DNA of 11,608 nucleotides from Thiobacillus sp. GTDB lineage: Bacteria > Pseudomonadota > Gammaproteobacteria > Burkholderiales > Thiobacillaceae. Positions within the stretch are counted from its first letter, which is position 1; the number at the start of each line of letters is the position of its first letter. The translations under genes were made by a program, and so were the position numbers. Shown one piece after another: positions 1-6,525 of the stretch. The stretch is from positions 1-11,608 of the forward strand of contig JAIWOS010000106.1 of assembly GCA_020217265.1 (NCBI GenBank), given 5' to 3'. The notes under the pieces were generated by a model, which worked only from the letters and a program-made list of their open reading frames with translations, was not told where the DNA came from and did no database searches.

Positions 1-1017
1 CCCGGCGGCTCGTCAGGCGGCGCGGCGGCGGGCGTCGCCGCGCGCATGGCACCCGCCGCCATCGGCACCGGTCCCGGCGGCTCGATCCGCCAGCCGGCGG
101 CGTTTACCGGCATCACGGGTCTCAAGCCCACCTACGGCCTGGTGTCGCGTTACGGCATGATCGCGTTCGCCTCCAGCCTCGACCAGGCCGGGCCGATGGC
201 GAAATCCGCCGAAGACTGCGCGCTGCTGCTGAACGTGATGACCGGCTTCGACCCCAACGATTCGACCAGCCTCGAACGCGACAAGGAGAACTACGCGCGC
301 GACCTCGAGCAGCCGCTCGCCGGCCTGCGCGTCGGCCTGCCGCGCGAATTCTTCGCCGAAGGCCTCGACAACGAAGTCGCCACTGCCGTCGAAGCCGCCG
401 TCGCCGAACTCAAAAAGCTCGGCGCGACGACCGTCGAAGTCTCGCTCGCCAACGCCAAACTCGCGATTCCCGTCTACTACGTGCTCGCGCCGGCCGAAGC
501 CTCGTCCAACCTGTCGCGCTTCGACGGCGTGCGCTACGGCTACCGCGCGCCCGCATACGCCGATCTCAACGACATGTACGCCAAGACCCGCGCGCAGGGC
601 TTCGGCGCCGAGGTCAAGCGCCGCATCCTCATCGGCACCTACGTGCTCTCCCACGGCTACTACGACGCCTACTACCTGCAGGCGCAGAAAATCCGCCGCC
701 TGATCGCCGACGACTTTGCCGAGGCCTTCAAGGTGTGCGACGTGATCCTCGGCCCCACCGCGCCGGGCACCGCGTTCAGGCTGGGCGAAAAATCCGACGA
801 CCCGGTGGAGATGTATCTCAACGACCTTTACACCATTCCCGCCAACCTCGCGGGCCTGCCCGGCATGAGCCTGCCGTGCGGCTTCGACTCGCAGAATCTG
901 CCCATCGGCCTGCAACTCGTCGGCAATTATTTTTCCGAGGCGAAGATGCTCAACGTCGCGCACCAGTACCAGCGTGCCACCGACTGGCACGCCTGCCGTC
1001 CGGAGGGCCTGCAATGA
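1..1017 (+). CDS. gatA: Asp-tRNA(Asn)/Glu-tRNA(Gln) amidotransferase subunit A (5' end missing)
   Basis: GatA is the amidase subunit of GatCAB. It releases ammonia from glutamine or asparagine, and GatB uses this to amidate misacylated Asp-tRNA(Asn) or Glu-tRNA(Gln). The reading frame is open from base 1, so about 338 C-terminal residues are present; the family is usually about 485. The amidase signature sits at the edge: GGSSGG (bases 4-21) and GGSIRQP (bases 76-96). By family alignment the Ser at bases 10-12 is the cis-Ser and the Ser at 82-84 the nucleophile; the catalytic Lys lies upstream of the window. Further family blocks follow: [24 protein letters not shown] and the C-terminal [11 protein letters not shown] / LPIGLQLVG. 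One oddity is that the acidic residue of the PROSITE amidase pattern (normally GTDTGGS) is Gly here, in GTGPGGS. The stop overlaps the gatB start in ATGA. Identification is secure; only the variant signature and the missing N-terminus leave doubt. Confidence 0.97.
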   Translation, partial: PGGSSGGAAAGVAARMAPAAIGTGPGGSIRQPAAFTGITGLKPTYGLVSRYGMIAFASSLDQAGPMAKSAEDCALLLNVMTGFDPNDSTSLERDKENYARDLEQPLAGLRVGLPREFFAEGLDNEVATAVEAAVAELKKLGATTVEVSLANAKLAIPVYYVLAPAEASSNLSRFDGVRYGYRAPAYADLNDMYAKTRAQGFGAEVKRRILIGTYVLSHGYYDAYYLQAQKIRRLIADDFAEAFKVCDVILGPTAPGTAFRLGEKSDDPVEMYLNDLYTIPANLAGLPGMSLPCGFDSQNLPIGLQLVGNYFSEAKMLNVAHQYQRATDWHACRPEGLQ

Positions 1018-2438
1018 AGTGGGAGACCGTCATCGGGCTGGAAGTCCACACCCAGCTCGCCACGAAGTCGAAAATCTTCTCCGGCAGCAGCACCGCTTTC
1101 GGCGCCGCGCCCAACACCCAGGCCAGCGCGGTCGATATTGCGCTGCCCGGCGTGCTGCCGGTGCTGAACAAGGGCGCTGTGGAATGTGCGATCAAATTCG
1201 GTCTCGCCATCGGCGCGACGCTCAACCGCGTCAACGTCTTCGACCGCAAGAACTACTTCTACCCCGATCTCCCCAAGGGCTACCAGATCAGCCAGCTGGC
1301 CAAACCCATTGTCGAGGGCGGTTCACTCAAGATCGTGGTCGACGGCGAGGAGAAAACCATCCGCCTCACCCGCGCGCACATGGAGGAAGACGCCGGCAAG
1401 TCGCTGCACGAGGATTTCCACGGCATGAGCGGCATCGATCTGAACCGCGCCGGCACGCCGCTGCTGGAAATCGTCTCCGAGCCCGACATGCGTTCCTCCG
1501 CCGAGGCCGTGGCCTACGCGCGCGCGTTGCACACGCTGGTGACCTGGATCGGCATCTGCGACGGCAACATGATGGAGGGCAGCTTCCGCGTCGACGCCAA
1601 CGTCTCGGTGCGGCGTCCCGGCGCGCCCTTCGGCACCCGCCGCGAAATCAAGAACCTCAACTCGTTCAAGTTCCTGCAGCAGGCCATTGATTACGAAGTC
1701 CGCTGGCAGATCGAGACGCTGGAAGACGGCGGACGCATCGAGCAAGCCACGGTGCTGTTCGACCCCGACACCGGCGAGACGCGCATGATGCGCAGCAAGG
1801 AAGACGCGCACGACTACCGCTACTTCCCCGACCCCGACCTGTTGCCGGTGAAGCTCGACGAGGACTGGATCGAACGGGTGCGCGCGGGCCTGCCCGAGCT
1901 GCCGGAAGCGATGCAGGCACGCTTCATCGCGCAATACGGCGTCACCGCCTACGATGCGGCGATCCTCACCGGCTCGCGCGCGCTTGCCGACTACTTCGAG
2001 TCGGTGGCACAGCAGTGCGGCCAGGGCAAGCTCGCCGCCAACTGGGTGATGGGCGAACTCGCAGCCCAGCTCAACCGCTTCGATCTCGACATTGCTGCGA
2101 GCCCCGTGACCGCCGCGCAGCTTGCCCGGCTCATCGTCCGCATCCAGGACGGCACGCTCTCCGGCAAGCTCGCCAAGCAGGTGTTCGAAGGCCTGTGGGA
2201 AGGCGCAGGCGACGTCGACGCGATCATCGAGGCGCGCGGCCTCAAGCAGATGTCCGACGCCGGCGCACTAGAGAAGATCGTCGACGAGGTGTTGGCGGCC
2301 AATCCGAAATCGGTCGAGGAGTTCCGCGCCGGCAAGGAGAAAGCGTTCAACGCGCTGGTCGGCCAGGTGATGAAAGCGTCGAAGGGCCGCGCCAATCCGG
2401 GCCAGGTCAACGAGCTGCTCAAGGCCAGGCTGGGCTGA
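1014..2438 (+). CDS. gatB: Asp-tRNA(Asn)/Glu-tRNA(Gln) amidotransferase subunit B
   Basis: GatB is the tRNA-binding, ATP-dependent subunit of GatCAB. It phosphorylates the side-chain carboxylate of Asp/Glu on misacylated tRNA and transfers ammonia delivered from GatA. The protein has 474 residues, full length for the family. It begins with the typical [15 protein letters not shown] and contains [46 protein letters not shown] and REIKNLNSF of the kinase core. It ends in the YqeY-like tail with [13 protein letters not shown]. The frame is open further upstream to 735, but the ATG at 1014 is chosen because it overlaps the gatA stop (ATGA), has a strong GGAGG at 1002-1006 seven bases before it, and gives the family N-terminus. 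It is probably the last gene of a gatC-gatA-gatB operon, since an intrinsic terminator follows 17 bp after the stop. Confidence 0.99.
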   Translation: MKWETVIGLEVHTQLATKSKIFSGSSTAFGAAPNTQASAVDIALPGVLPVLNKGAVECAIKFGLAIGATLNRVNVFDRKNYFYPDLPKGYQISQLAKPIVEGGSLKIVVDGEEKTIRLTRAHMEEDAGKSLHEDFHGMSGIDLNRAGTPLLEIVSEPDMRSSAEAVAYARALHTLVTWIGICDGNMMEGSFRVDANVSVRRPGAPFGTRREIKNLNSFKFLQQAIDYEVRWQIETLEDGGRIEQATVLFDPDTGETRMMRSKEDAHDYRYFPDPDLLPVKLDEDWIERVRAGLPELPEAMQARFIAQYGVTAYDAAILTGSRALADYFESVAQQCGQGKLAANWVMGELAAQLNRFDLDIAASPVTAAQLARLIVRIQDGTLSGKLAKQVFEGLWEGAGDVDAIIEARGLKQMSDAGALEKIVDEVLAANPKSVEEFRAGKEKAFNALVGQVMKASKGRANPGQVNELLKARLG

Positions 2439-2455
2439 CGCGGCCCAACCAGAAA

Positions 2456-2481
2456 AAAACGGGGCCGCGCGGCCCCGTTTT
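2456..2481. terminator. Bidirectional intrinsic terminator between gatB and the DUF4124 gene
   Basis: An 11-bp perfect stem, AAAACGGGGCC / GGCCCCGTTTT, closes on a GCGC loop. The A-run on one side and T-run on the other give a G+C stem followed by U's on either strand. It lies between two convergent genes (gatB stop at 2438, minus-strand stop at 2496), where a shared terminator is expected. The full A-run extends to 2453. Confidence 0.93.
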
Positions 2482-2495
2482 CATGTCCCGTCCGT

Positions 2496-3140
2496 TCAGG
2501 GCTTGCCGGTCAGTTCACGGAAACGCTGCTTGTCGGCGTCGTAGCGGGCGCGCACCGTCAACATCGCCTCCTGGTTCTTCTGGATCGTGCGCTGCAATTC
2601 CTCGAGCTCACGCTCACTCTGGCGCAGTTGCGCGAGCACGTTGTCGCCGGGCGTGCGGCCGTTTTCCTTGATGCGCGCGATGCGCGCGCGCAGATCCGCC
2701 AGGGTGGCTTTCACCGCCTCGCTGCGTGCCTCGGCGCTCTTGATCGCCAGTTTGTGGTACTCCAGCGCACGGTCGCGCGCCAGGTCGATTTCGGCTTCGG
2801 TGGTGTAGGTTTGCGTCAGTGCGCGGTCGAGCTGTGCCTGTTTGGCCTGCTCGGCCCGGACGTGCGCGAGCTCGGCCTGGCGCGCCGCCTCGGCCTGGCG
2901 CTCGGCCTCGGACTGGGTGCGCTTGATGACCGTTCCCTGCTTGTTCATCTCGGCCGCACCGCTCTTCTGGTAGGTGGGCGGCAGGGTGTCGCTGTAGTGC
3001 ACGCGGCCGTTGCTGTCGACCCAGCGGTACATTGCCGCGTGCGCCACACCCACGGCAAAAAACGCCGCCAGCAGGACGCTAGACGCCGTACGTTGCACGG
3101 TAGGCCGCCACGGCAGCAAGATCGGCTTGTCGGTTCGCAT
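2496..3140 (-). CDS. DUF4124 domain-containing secreted coiled-coil protein
   Basis: The function is unknown. From the ATG at 3140 the protein has 214 residues. It has an N-terminal export signal (hydrophobic [15 protein letters not shown], cleavage probably near residue 35). Next comes the short DUF4124 module [19 protein letters not shown] (about residues 37-55), a small beta-rich domain common near the N-terminus of secreted proteobacterial proteins. From about residue 75 to the end it is a charged, Ala/Glu/Arg/Gln-rich helical coiled coil. It should therefore act in the periplasm or cell envelope. The start is uncertain. ATG 3140 has GGAG four bases upstream and lies 62 bp inside pyrE. 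A GTG at 3098 would give a shorter, more classical signal peptide ([21 protein letters not shown]). Either start overlaps the pyrE 3' end, so the gene is very likely co-transcribed with pyrE. It ends at the shared terminator. Confidence 0.85.
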   Translation of the reverse strand: MRTDKPILLPWRPTVQRTASSVLLAAFFAVGVAHAAMYRWVDSNGRVHYSDTLPPTYQKSGAAEMNKQGTVIKRTQSEAERQAEAARQAELAHVRAEQAKQAQLDRALTQTYTTEAEIDLARDRALEYHKLAIKSAEARSEAVKATLADLRARIARIKENGRTPGDNVLAQLRQSERELEELQRTIQKNQEAMLTVRARYDADKQRFRELTGKP

Positions 3141-3717
3141 CGCGCTCCAGATACTCCAGCAAATTGTCCAGCGTGGCCACCGCCACCACCGGAATCCCGT
3201 ATTGATCCCGCACTTCCTGCACGGCCGATTGCGCGCCGGTGCCGCGCTCCATCCGGTCCAGCGCAATCACCACGCCTGCCGGTTGGGCGCCTGCAGCGCG
3301 GATCAGTTCCACCGACTCGCGCACCGAGGTGCCCGCCGAGATCACGTCGTCGACGATCAGCACCCGGCCTTCGAGCCTCGCGCCGACCACCGTGCCGCCT
3401 TCGCCGTGATCCTTGGCTTCCTTGCGGTTGAACGCGAACGGCACGTTGCGGCCCAGGTCCGCCAGCGCGATCGCAATCGACGCCGCGAGCGGTATGCCCT
3501 TGTACGCCGGCCCGAACAGCACGTCGAACTCGATGCCCGAGTCGAGGATCGCTTTCGCGTAGAATTCGCCGAGCCGTTTCAGCTTCGCGCCGTCGTTGAA
3601 GAGCCCCGCGTTGAAGAAGTAGGGGCTCATCCGCCCCGCCTTCGTCTTGAACTGGCCGAAGCACAGCACCTTCGACGCCACGGCAAATTCCACAAAATCG
3701 GCTCTGTAATCGGACAT
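3079..3717 (-). CDS. pyrE: Orotate phosphoribosyltransferase
   Basis: PyrE makes orotidine 5'-monophosphate from orotate and PRPP, the fifth step of de novo pyrimidine synthesis, in the cytoplasm as a dimer. The protein has 212 residues, normal for the proteobacterial type. Family features are [15 protein letters not shown] near residues 24-38, the AYKGIPL block near 71-77, the flexible catalytic loop [11 protein letters not shown] (98-108) and the PRPP-binding signature [13 protein letters not shown] (119-131). The ATG at 3717 is preceded by AAGTGAAGAG, a usable ribosome site. The downstream DUF4124 gene starts inside its 3' end. It is divergent from exoA with 31 bp between, so its promoter must be in or across that gap; a TATAAT lies at 3755-3760 on this strand. 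No pyrimidine attenuator or leader peptide was seen in the short leader. Confidence 0.98.
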   Translation of the reverse strand: MSDYRADFVEFAVASKVLCFGQFKTKAGRMSPYFFNAGLFNDGAKLKRLGEFYAKAILDSGIEFDVLFGPAYKGIPLAASIAIALADLGRNVPFAFNRKEAKDHGEGGTVVGARLEGRVLIVDDVISAGTSVRESVELIRAAGAQPAGVVIALDRMERGTGAQSAVQEVRDQYGIPVVAVATLDNLLEYLERDANRQADLAAVAAYRATYGV

Positions 3718-3748
3718 CTCTTCACTTTTCTTTAATAAAACTCACGCG

Positions 3749-4528
3749 ATGCGCATTATATCGGCCAACCTCAACGGCATCCGATCCGCCGCCACCAAGG
3801 GCTTCTTCGACTGGCTGCCAGTGCAAGCCGCCGACTTCGTCTGCGTGCAGGAACTGAAAGCCCAGGATGCCGACATGCATCCCGAATTCCGCGCCTGCGA
3901 CGGCCTCACGGGCCATTTCCACTACGCCGAAAAAAAGGGCTATTCCGGCGTCGGCCTCTACACCCGCCATGCTCCCGATGAGGTCGTCGTCGGCCTCGGT
4001 CACGCCGAATTCGACGCCGAGGGGCGCTACATCGAAATCCGGCGCGGCAACCTCTCAGTCATCTCGCTTTACCAGCCTTCGGGCTCGTCGAGCCCCGAAC
4101 GGCAGGAAGCCAAGTTCCGCTTCATGGACGCCTTCTACCCGCACCTCGAAGCGCTCATCAAGACAGGCCGCGAAATCGTCGTCTGCGGCGACTGGAACAT
4201 CGCCCACCGCGAAATCGACCTCAAGAACTGGAAATCCAACCAGAAGAACTCCGGCTTCCTGCCCGAGGAGCGCGCCTGGATGACCCGGCTGTTCGACGAA
4301 CTCGGCTGGGTCGATGTCTATCGCCGCCTCTACCCGCAGCACGAGGGCGAGGCCTATACGTGGTGGAGCAATCGCGGCCAGGCGTGGGCGAAGAACGTCG
4401 GCTGGCGCATCGACTACCAGATCGCCACGCCGGGGATTGCCGCCAGGGCAACATCGGGCTTCGTTTACAAGGCGCAGCGGTTCTCGGATCACGCTCCACT
4501 TGCGATTGACTACGCCTATGACTTGTGA
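3749..4528 (+). CDS. xth: Exodeoxyribonuclease III (AP endonuclease, ExoIII type)
   Basis: This Mg-dependent DNA repair enzyme cleaves at abasic sites and degrades 3' ends of duplex DNA. The protein has 259 residues, complete for the EEP-fold family. Residues matched by family knowledge are N7 (SANLNGIRS), metal-binding E35 (CVQELKAQ), Y108 (SLYQPSG), D148 and N150 (GDWNIAH), the block TWWSNRGQAWAKNVGWRIDYQI (204-225), and the D247/H248 pair in FSDHAP. No clear ribosome site precedes the ATG; with a promoter in the 31-bp gap the message may be nearly leaderless. The 3' end is odd. From about 4430 (GGGATTGCC, then AGG, GCA, ACA, CCA, CTT, ATT codons) base use is less GC-ending than upstream, and a second copy of the last 15 or so codons lies at 4620-4670. 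The tail therefore looks replaced, although the enzyme appears intact. Confidence 0.96.
   Translation: MRIISANLNGIRSAATKGFFDWLPVQAADFVCVQELKAQDADMHPEFRACDGLTGHFHYAEKKGYSGVGLYTRHAPDEVVVGLGHAEFDAEGRYIEIRRGNLSVISLYQPSGSSSPERQEAKFRFMDAFYPHLEALIKTGREIVVCGDWNIAHREIDLKNWKSNQKNSGFLPEERAWMTRLFDELGWVDVYRRLYPQHEGEAYTWWSNRGQAWAKNVGWRIDYQIATPGIAARATSGFVYKAQRFSDHAPLAIDYAYDL
3755..3760 (-). promoter_or_regulatory. Candidate -10 box of pyrE, inside the first codons of exoA
   Basis: The minus strand reads TATAAT here, a perfect sigma-70 -10 hexamer. Transcription would start near 3748 and leave a leader of about 30 bases, containing the AAGTGAAGAG ribosome site, before the pyrE ATG. No good -35 match lies 16-18 bases upstream, so the call rests on the -10 and its position. 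A second AT-rich stretch (TTTAATAAAA, about 3731-3740) in the gap could serve either gene. Confidence 0.4.
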
Positions 4529-4619
4529 CGCACCGCGCTTTTGGCTCCGGCCGCCGCTTCGCGGCTTAACATCCGCTTCGCTCCTGTTAGCCTGCGCCGC
4601 AACAGGGCGCTCGCGCGCC
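4529..4619. repeat. Hairpin-rich 91-bp spacer between exoA and its displaced tail
   Basis: This non-coding stretch is packed with inverted repeats. They are GCCGC-TTC-GCGGC (4553-4565); TAACA 4567-4571 with TGTTA 4585-4589; CCTGTT 4583-4588 with AACAGG 4601-4606, which excludes the previous pairing; and GGCGC-TCGC-GCGCC (4606-4619), ending just before an ATG. The 9-mer CCGCTTCGC occurs twice (4554-4562 and 4573-4581). No T-run follows any stem, so it is not a standard intrinsic terminator. It could be a REP/MITE-like palindromic element or the scar of a lost insertion. The inverted repeats are seen directly; the nature of the element is inference. Confidence 0.55.
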
Positions 4620-4670
4620 ATGTTGTCCGACCATGCGCCGCTGATCGTGGATTACGACTACACGCCATGA
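4620..4670 (+). pseudogene. Displaced C-terminal fragment of exodeoxyribonuclease III
   Basis: This frame reads MLSDHAPLIVDYDYTP then TGA. It matches the exoA C-terminus FSDHAPLAIDYAYDL upstream: SDHAPL, DY and the following Y are identical. At DNA level the two copies differ at almost every third codon position. The fragment uses GC-ending codons like the rest of the region, while the present exoA tail does not, so the fragment looks like the native tail. Its TGA overlaps the ampG ATG (ATGA), the kind of junction expected if native exoA once ran directly into ampG. It cannot encode a nuclease. It may still be translated as a 16-residue leader, because an ATG opens it. Confidence 0.75.
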
Positions 4671-5974
4671 CCGCCCACCCCTGGCTCGCCGCCTTCAAGG
4701 TCTACACCCACCCCCGCGTCGTCGGGATGCTGTTCCTCGGCTTTTCCGCCGGGCTGCCGCTGTTGCTGGTGCTGGGCACGCTGTCGTTCTGGCTGTCGGA
4801 AGCGGGCATCGCGCGCGCGACGATCGGCCATCTGTCGTGGATCGGGCTGGCGTATGGCTTCAAGTTCCTGTGGTCGCCGCTGGTCGACCGCCTGCCGCTG
4901 CCGCTCCTGACGCGCGCGCTGGGCAAGCGGCGGGCGTGGTTGCTGCTCTCGCAGGTCTGTATCGCGGCCGCGCTCCTGGGCATGGCGAACACCGACCCGG
5001 TGGTGAATCTCGCGCACACGGTGTTCTTCGCGCTGGCGGTGGCGTTTGCTTCGGCGACGCAGGACATCGCGCTCGACGCTTACCGGATTGAAGCCGTGGA
5101 AACCGAAAAGCAGGGCGCGATGGCGGCAACCTACCAGGCGGGCTACCGCATCGCCATGATCACCGCCGGCGCGGGCGCGCTGTGGATCGCGGCGGCGTTC
5201 GACCCTTCCGAAGCCACCTACGACTTCCGCCCGTGGCAGGTGGCGTACACGGCGATGGCAGCGTTCATGGGGGTGGGTATCCTCACCACGCTCGTCATCC
5301 GCGAGCCGGCGCACGCGGCGCCACTGACGCGCATCCGCGACCAGGGGTTCTTGCGCTGGCTGGCGACGAGCTTCGTGCAGCCCTTCGTCGAGTTCTTTGC
5401 CCGCTTCAAGTGGCAGGCGCTGCTGATCCTGGCGCTGATCGCGGTGTACCGCATTTCCGACGTGGTGATGGGCGTGATGAGCAACCCCTTCTATCAGGAG
5501 ATGGGCTTCACCAAGGACGAAGTGGCGACTGTGTCCAAGGTCTACGGCGTGATCATGACCATCGCCGGCGCGGGGCTGGGCGGCCTCTTGGTGATGCGCA
5601 TGGGGGTGATGCGCACGCTCTTCCTCGGCGCGCTGCTCTCCGCCGCGACCAATCTGCTGTTCGTGTGGCTCGCCGGGCGCGGCCACGACGTCTCCGCGCT
5701 GGTGTTCACGGTGTCGGCGGACAACCTCTCGGCCGGCATCGCCTCCAGCGCTTTCGTCGCCTACCTCTCGGGACTGGTGAACCAGAATTTCTCCGCCACG
5801 CAGTACGCGCTGTTCACGTCGGTGATGCTGCTCTTGCCCAAGTTCATCGCGGGCTTTTCGGGCGAGTTCGTCGATGCGTACGGCTGGGCGAATTTCTTCA
5901 CCGGCACGGCGATGATCGGCCTGCCGGTGCTGGTACTCATCTGGCTGGCGGGGCGGGTTCGACGCCCGGATTGA
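4667..5974 (+). CDS. ampG: AmpG-family muropeptide MFS permease
   Basis: AmpG is an inner-membrane MFS transporter that imports anhydro-muropeptides from the periplasm for cell-wall recycling. In species with AmpR/AmpC this also feeds beta-lactamase induction. The protein has 435 residues with about 12 hydrophobic segments. Family-like blocks are LGFSAGLPLLLVLGTLSFWL near the N-terminus, YGFKFLWSPLVDR, ATQDIALDAYRIE, YRISDVVMGVMSNPFYQEMG, and the late block QYALFTSVMLLPKFIAG-like followed by GWANFF. The frame is open back to 4541, but those 42 residues are encoded by the hairpin spacer and exoA-tail DNA in another frame. MTAHPWLAAFKVY from ATG 4667 is chosen for that reason. No ribosome site precedes it, which suggests translational coupling to the cistron ending in ATGA at 4670. 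The exact muropeptide specificity cannot be read from sequence; other PAT/AmpG-like MFS roles are possible. Confidence 0.88.
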   Translation: MTAHPWLAAFKVYTHPRVVGMLFLGFSAGLPLLLVLGTLSFWLSEAGIARATIGHLSWIGLAYGFKFLWSPLVDRLPLPLLTRALGKRRAWLLLSQVCIAAALLGMANTDPVVNLAHTVFFALAVAFASATQDIALDAYRIEAVETEKQGAMAATYQAGYRIAMITAGAGALWIAAAFDPSEATYDFRPWQVAYTAMAAFMGVGILTTLVIREPAHAAPLTRIRDQGFLRWLATSFVQPFVEFFARFKWQALLILALIAVYRISDVVMGVMSNPFYQEMGFTKDEVATVSKVYGVIMTIAGAGLGGLLVMRMGVMRTLFLGALLSAATNLLFVWLAGRGHDVSALVFTVSADNLSAGIASSAFVAYLSGLVNQNFSATQYALFTSVMLLLPKFIAGFSGEFVDAYGWANFFTGTAMIGLPVLVLIWLAGRVRRPD

Positions 5975-5992
5975 TGTGCTAGGCTAAGCACA
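5975..5992. promoter_or_regulatory. Candidate operator/promoter of the toxin-antitoxin pair
   Basis: A perfect inverted repeat, TGTGCT-AGGCTA-AGCACA, fills the whole gap between the ampG stop and the antitoxin gene; its last base is the A of the start codon. Toxin-antitoxin operons usually repress themselves by binding such palindromes at the promoter. A weak -10-like TAGGCT (5980-5985) lies inside it, which would make the message leaderless. No convincing -35 was found. Confidence 0.45.
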
Positions 5993-6207
5993 TGACCGAT
6001 CTCGACACCCTCACCCGCCTGCCCCTGGCCGAGCGCCTCGCCGCGATGGAATCCCTATGGGATTCGCTCTGCCGCGACGGTGCCGCCGACCTGAGCCCCG
6101 ACTGGCACCAGTCCATACTCGAAAGCCGCCTGGCCGAGCGTGAAAACGGGCAGCATCGCGACTGGGAAACGGTCAAACGCGAACTGCAATCGCTCACGCA
6201 GTCCTGA
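5992..6207 (+). CDS. Addiction-module antitoxin (Unstab_antitox / TIGR02574 type)
   Basis: The protein is 71 residues, small and acidic. The family hallmark is LPLAERLAAMESLWDSL near residues 10-26, followed by a second helical part with LSPDWHQSILESRLAERE. Proteins of this type (Pfam Unstab_antitox) sit directly before a RelE/ParE-like toxin, bind and neutralise it, and often help repress the operon. The toxin gene follows after 6 bases. The start ATG is the only reasonable one and has at best a weak AGG upstream (5981-5983). The 18-bp inverted repeat abutting the start is a likely autoregulation site. No separate DNA-binding fold is recognisable in so short a protein. Confidence 0.85.
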   Translation: MTDLDTLTRLPLAERLAAMESLWDSLCRDGAADLSPDWHQSILESRLAERENGQHRDWETVKRELQSLTQS

Positions 6208-6213
6208 GCCCGC

Positions 6214-6525
6214 ATGGTTGACGTGCGGATCGGCACTGGTGCCGAAGCGGATTTGCGGCTGGGGTTCGAATTCTACGAATCGCAGGCCAGCGGACTCGGC
6301 CGCTACTTCCTCGGCAGCCTGATCGCCGAAATCGACGCGCTGGCATTTTTCGCCGGCATGCATCCCAAGCCGCTGGCCGGTTTGTACCGCAGTCTGGCGC
6401 GCCGCTTCCCCTTCGCCATCTATTACGATTTCGATGGCAGCACGGCGCTGGTGCTGGCCGTGCTCGACTGCCGCCGCAATCCCCGTTCCATTCGCGCCGC
6501 GCTCGCTGCGCGTCGTCAGCCATGA
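6214..6525 (+). CDS. RelE/ParE-superfamily toxin
   Basis: The protein has 103 residues, normal for ParE/RelE-like toxins. It starts with a strand and an acidic helix typical of the family (VRIGTGAEADLRLGFEFYE). It ends with the common C-terminal sheet, RRFPFAIYYDFDGSTALVLAVLDCRRNP. RelE-type members cleave mRNA on the ribosome and ParE-type members poison gyrase; which applies here cannot be told from sequence. Pairing with an Unstab_antitox antitoxin six bases upstream supports the toxin call. The stop codon overlaps the next gene in ATGA, so the membrane-protein gene may be translationally coupled to the toxin. The gene appears intact. Confidence 0.87.
   Translation: MVDVRIGTGAEADLRLGFEFYESQASGLGRYFLGSLIAEIDALAFFAGMHPKPLAGLYRSLARRFPFAIYYDFDGSTALVLAVLDCRRNPRSIRAALAARRQP

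Noticed and set aside
735..1013. Extended N-terminus for gatB
   Set aside because: It lies entirely inside gatA in another frame, encodes Arg-rich sequence, and the ATG at 1014 has the ribosome site and the family N-terminus.
13..1014. Long minus-strand open frame opposite gatA, and similar long antisense frames such as 4658-5686 and 9824-11155
   Set aside because: Their proteins are Arg/Gly/His/Val-rich low-complexity mirrors of real coding strands in GC-rich DNA, with no family motifs; the opposite strands carry unmistakable genes.
2587..3431. Plus-strand frames opposite the DUF4124 gene and pyrE
   Set aside because: They are antisense to a coiled-coil protein and pyrE, show no motifs, and lie downstream of a strong terminator.
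4553..4570. Intrinsic terminator for exoA at the GCCGC-TTC-GCGGC hairpin
   Set aside because: The stem is only 5 bp and is followed by TTAACA, not a T-run.
4564..4591. Integron attC-like site (GCTTAAC ... GTTAGCC)
   Set aside because: The pair resembles the RYYYAAC/GTTRRRY core ends but has one mismatch and only about 15 bases between, too short for an attC, and no integrase or cassette array is present.
4541..4666. Longer AmpG start at 4541
   Set aside because: The 42 added residues come from the hairpin spacer and the displaced exoA tail in a different frame, and do not look like an MFS N-terminus.
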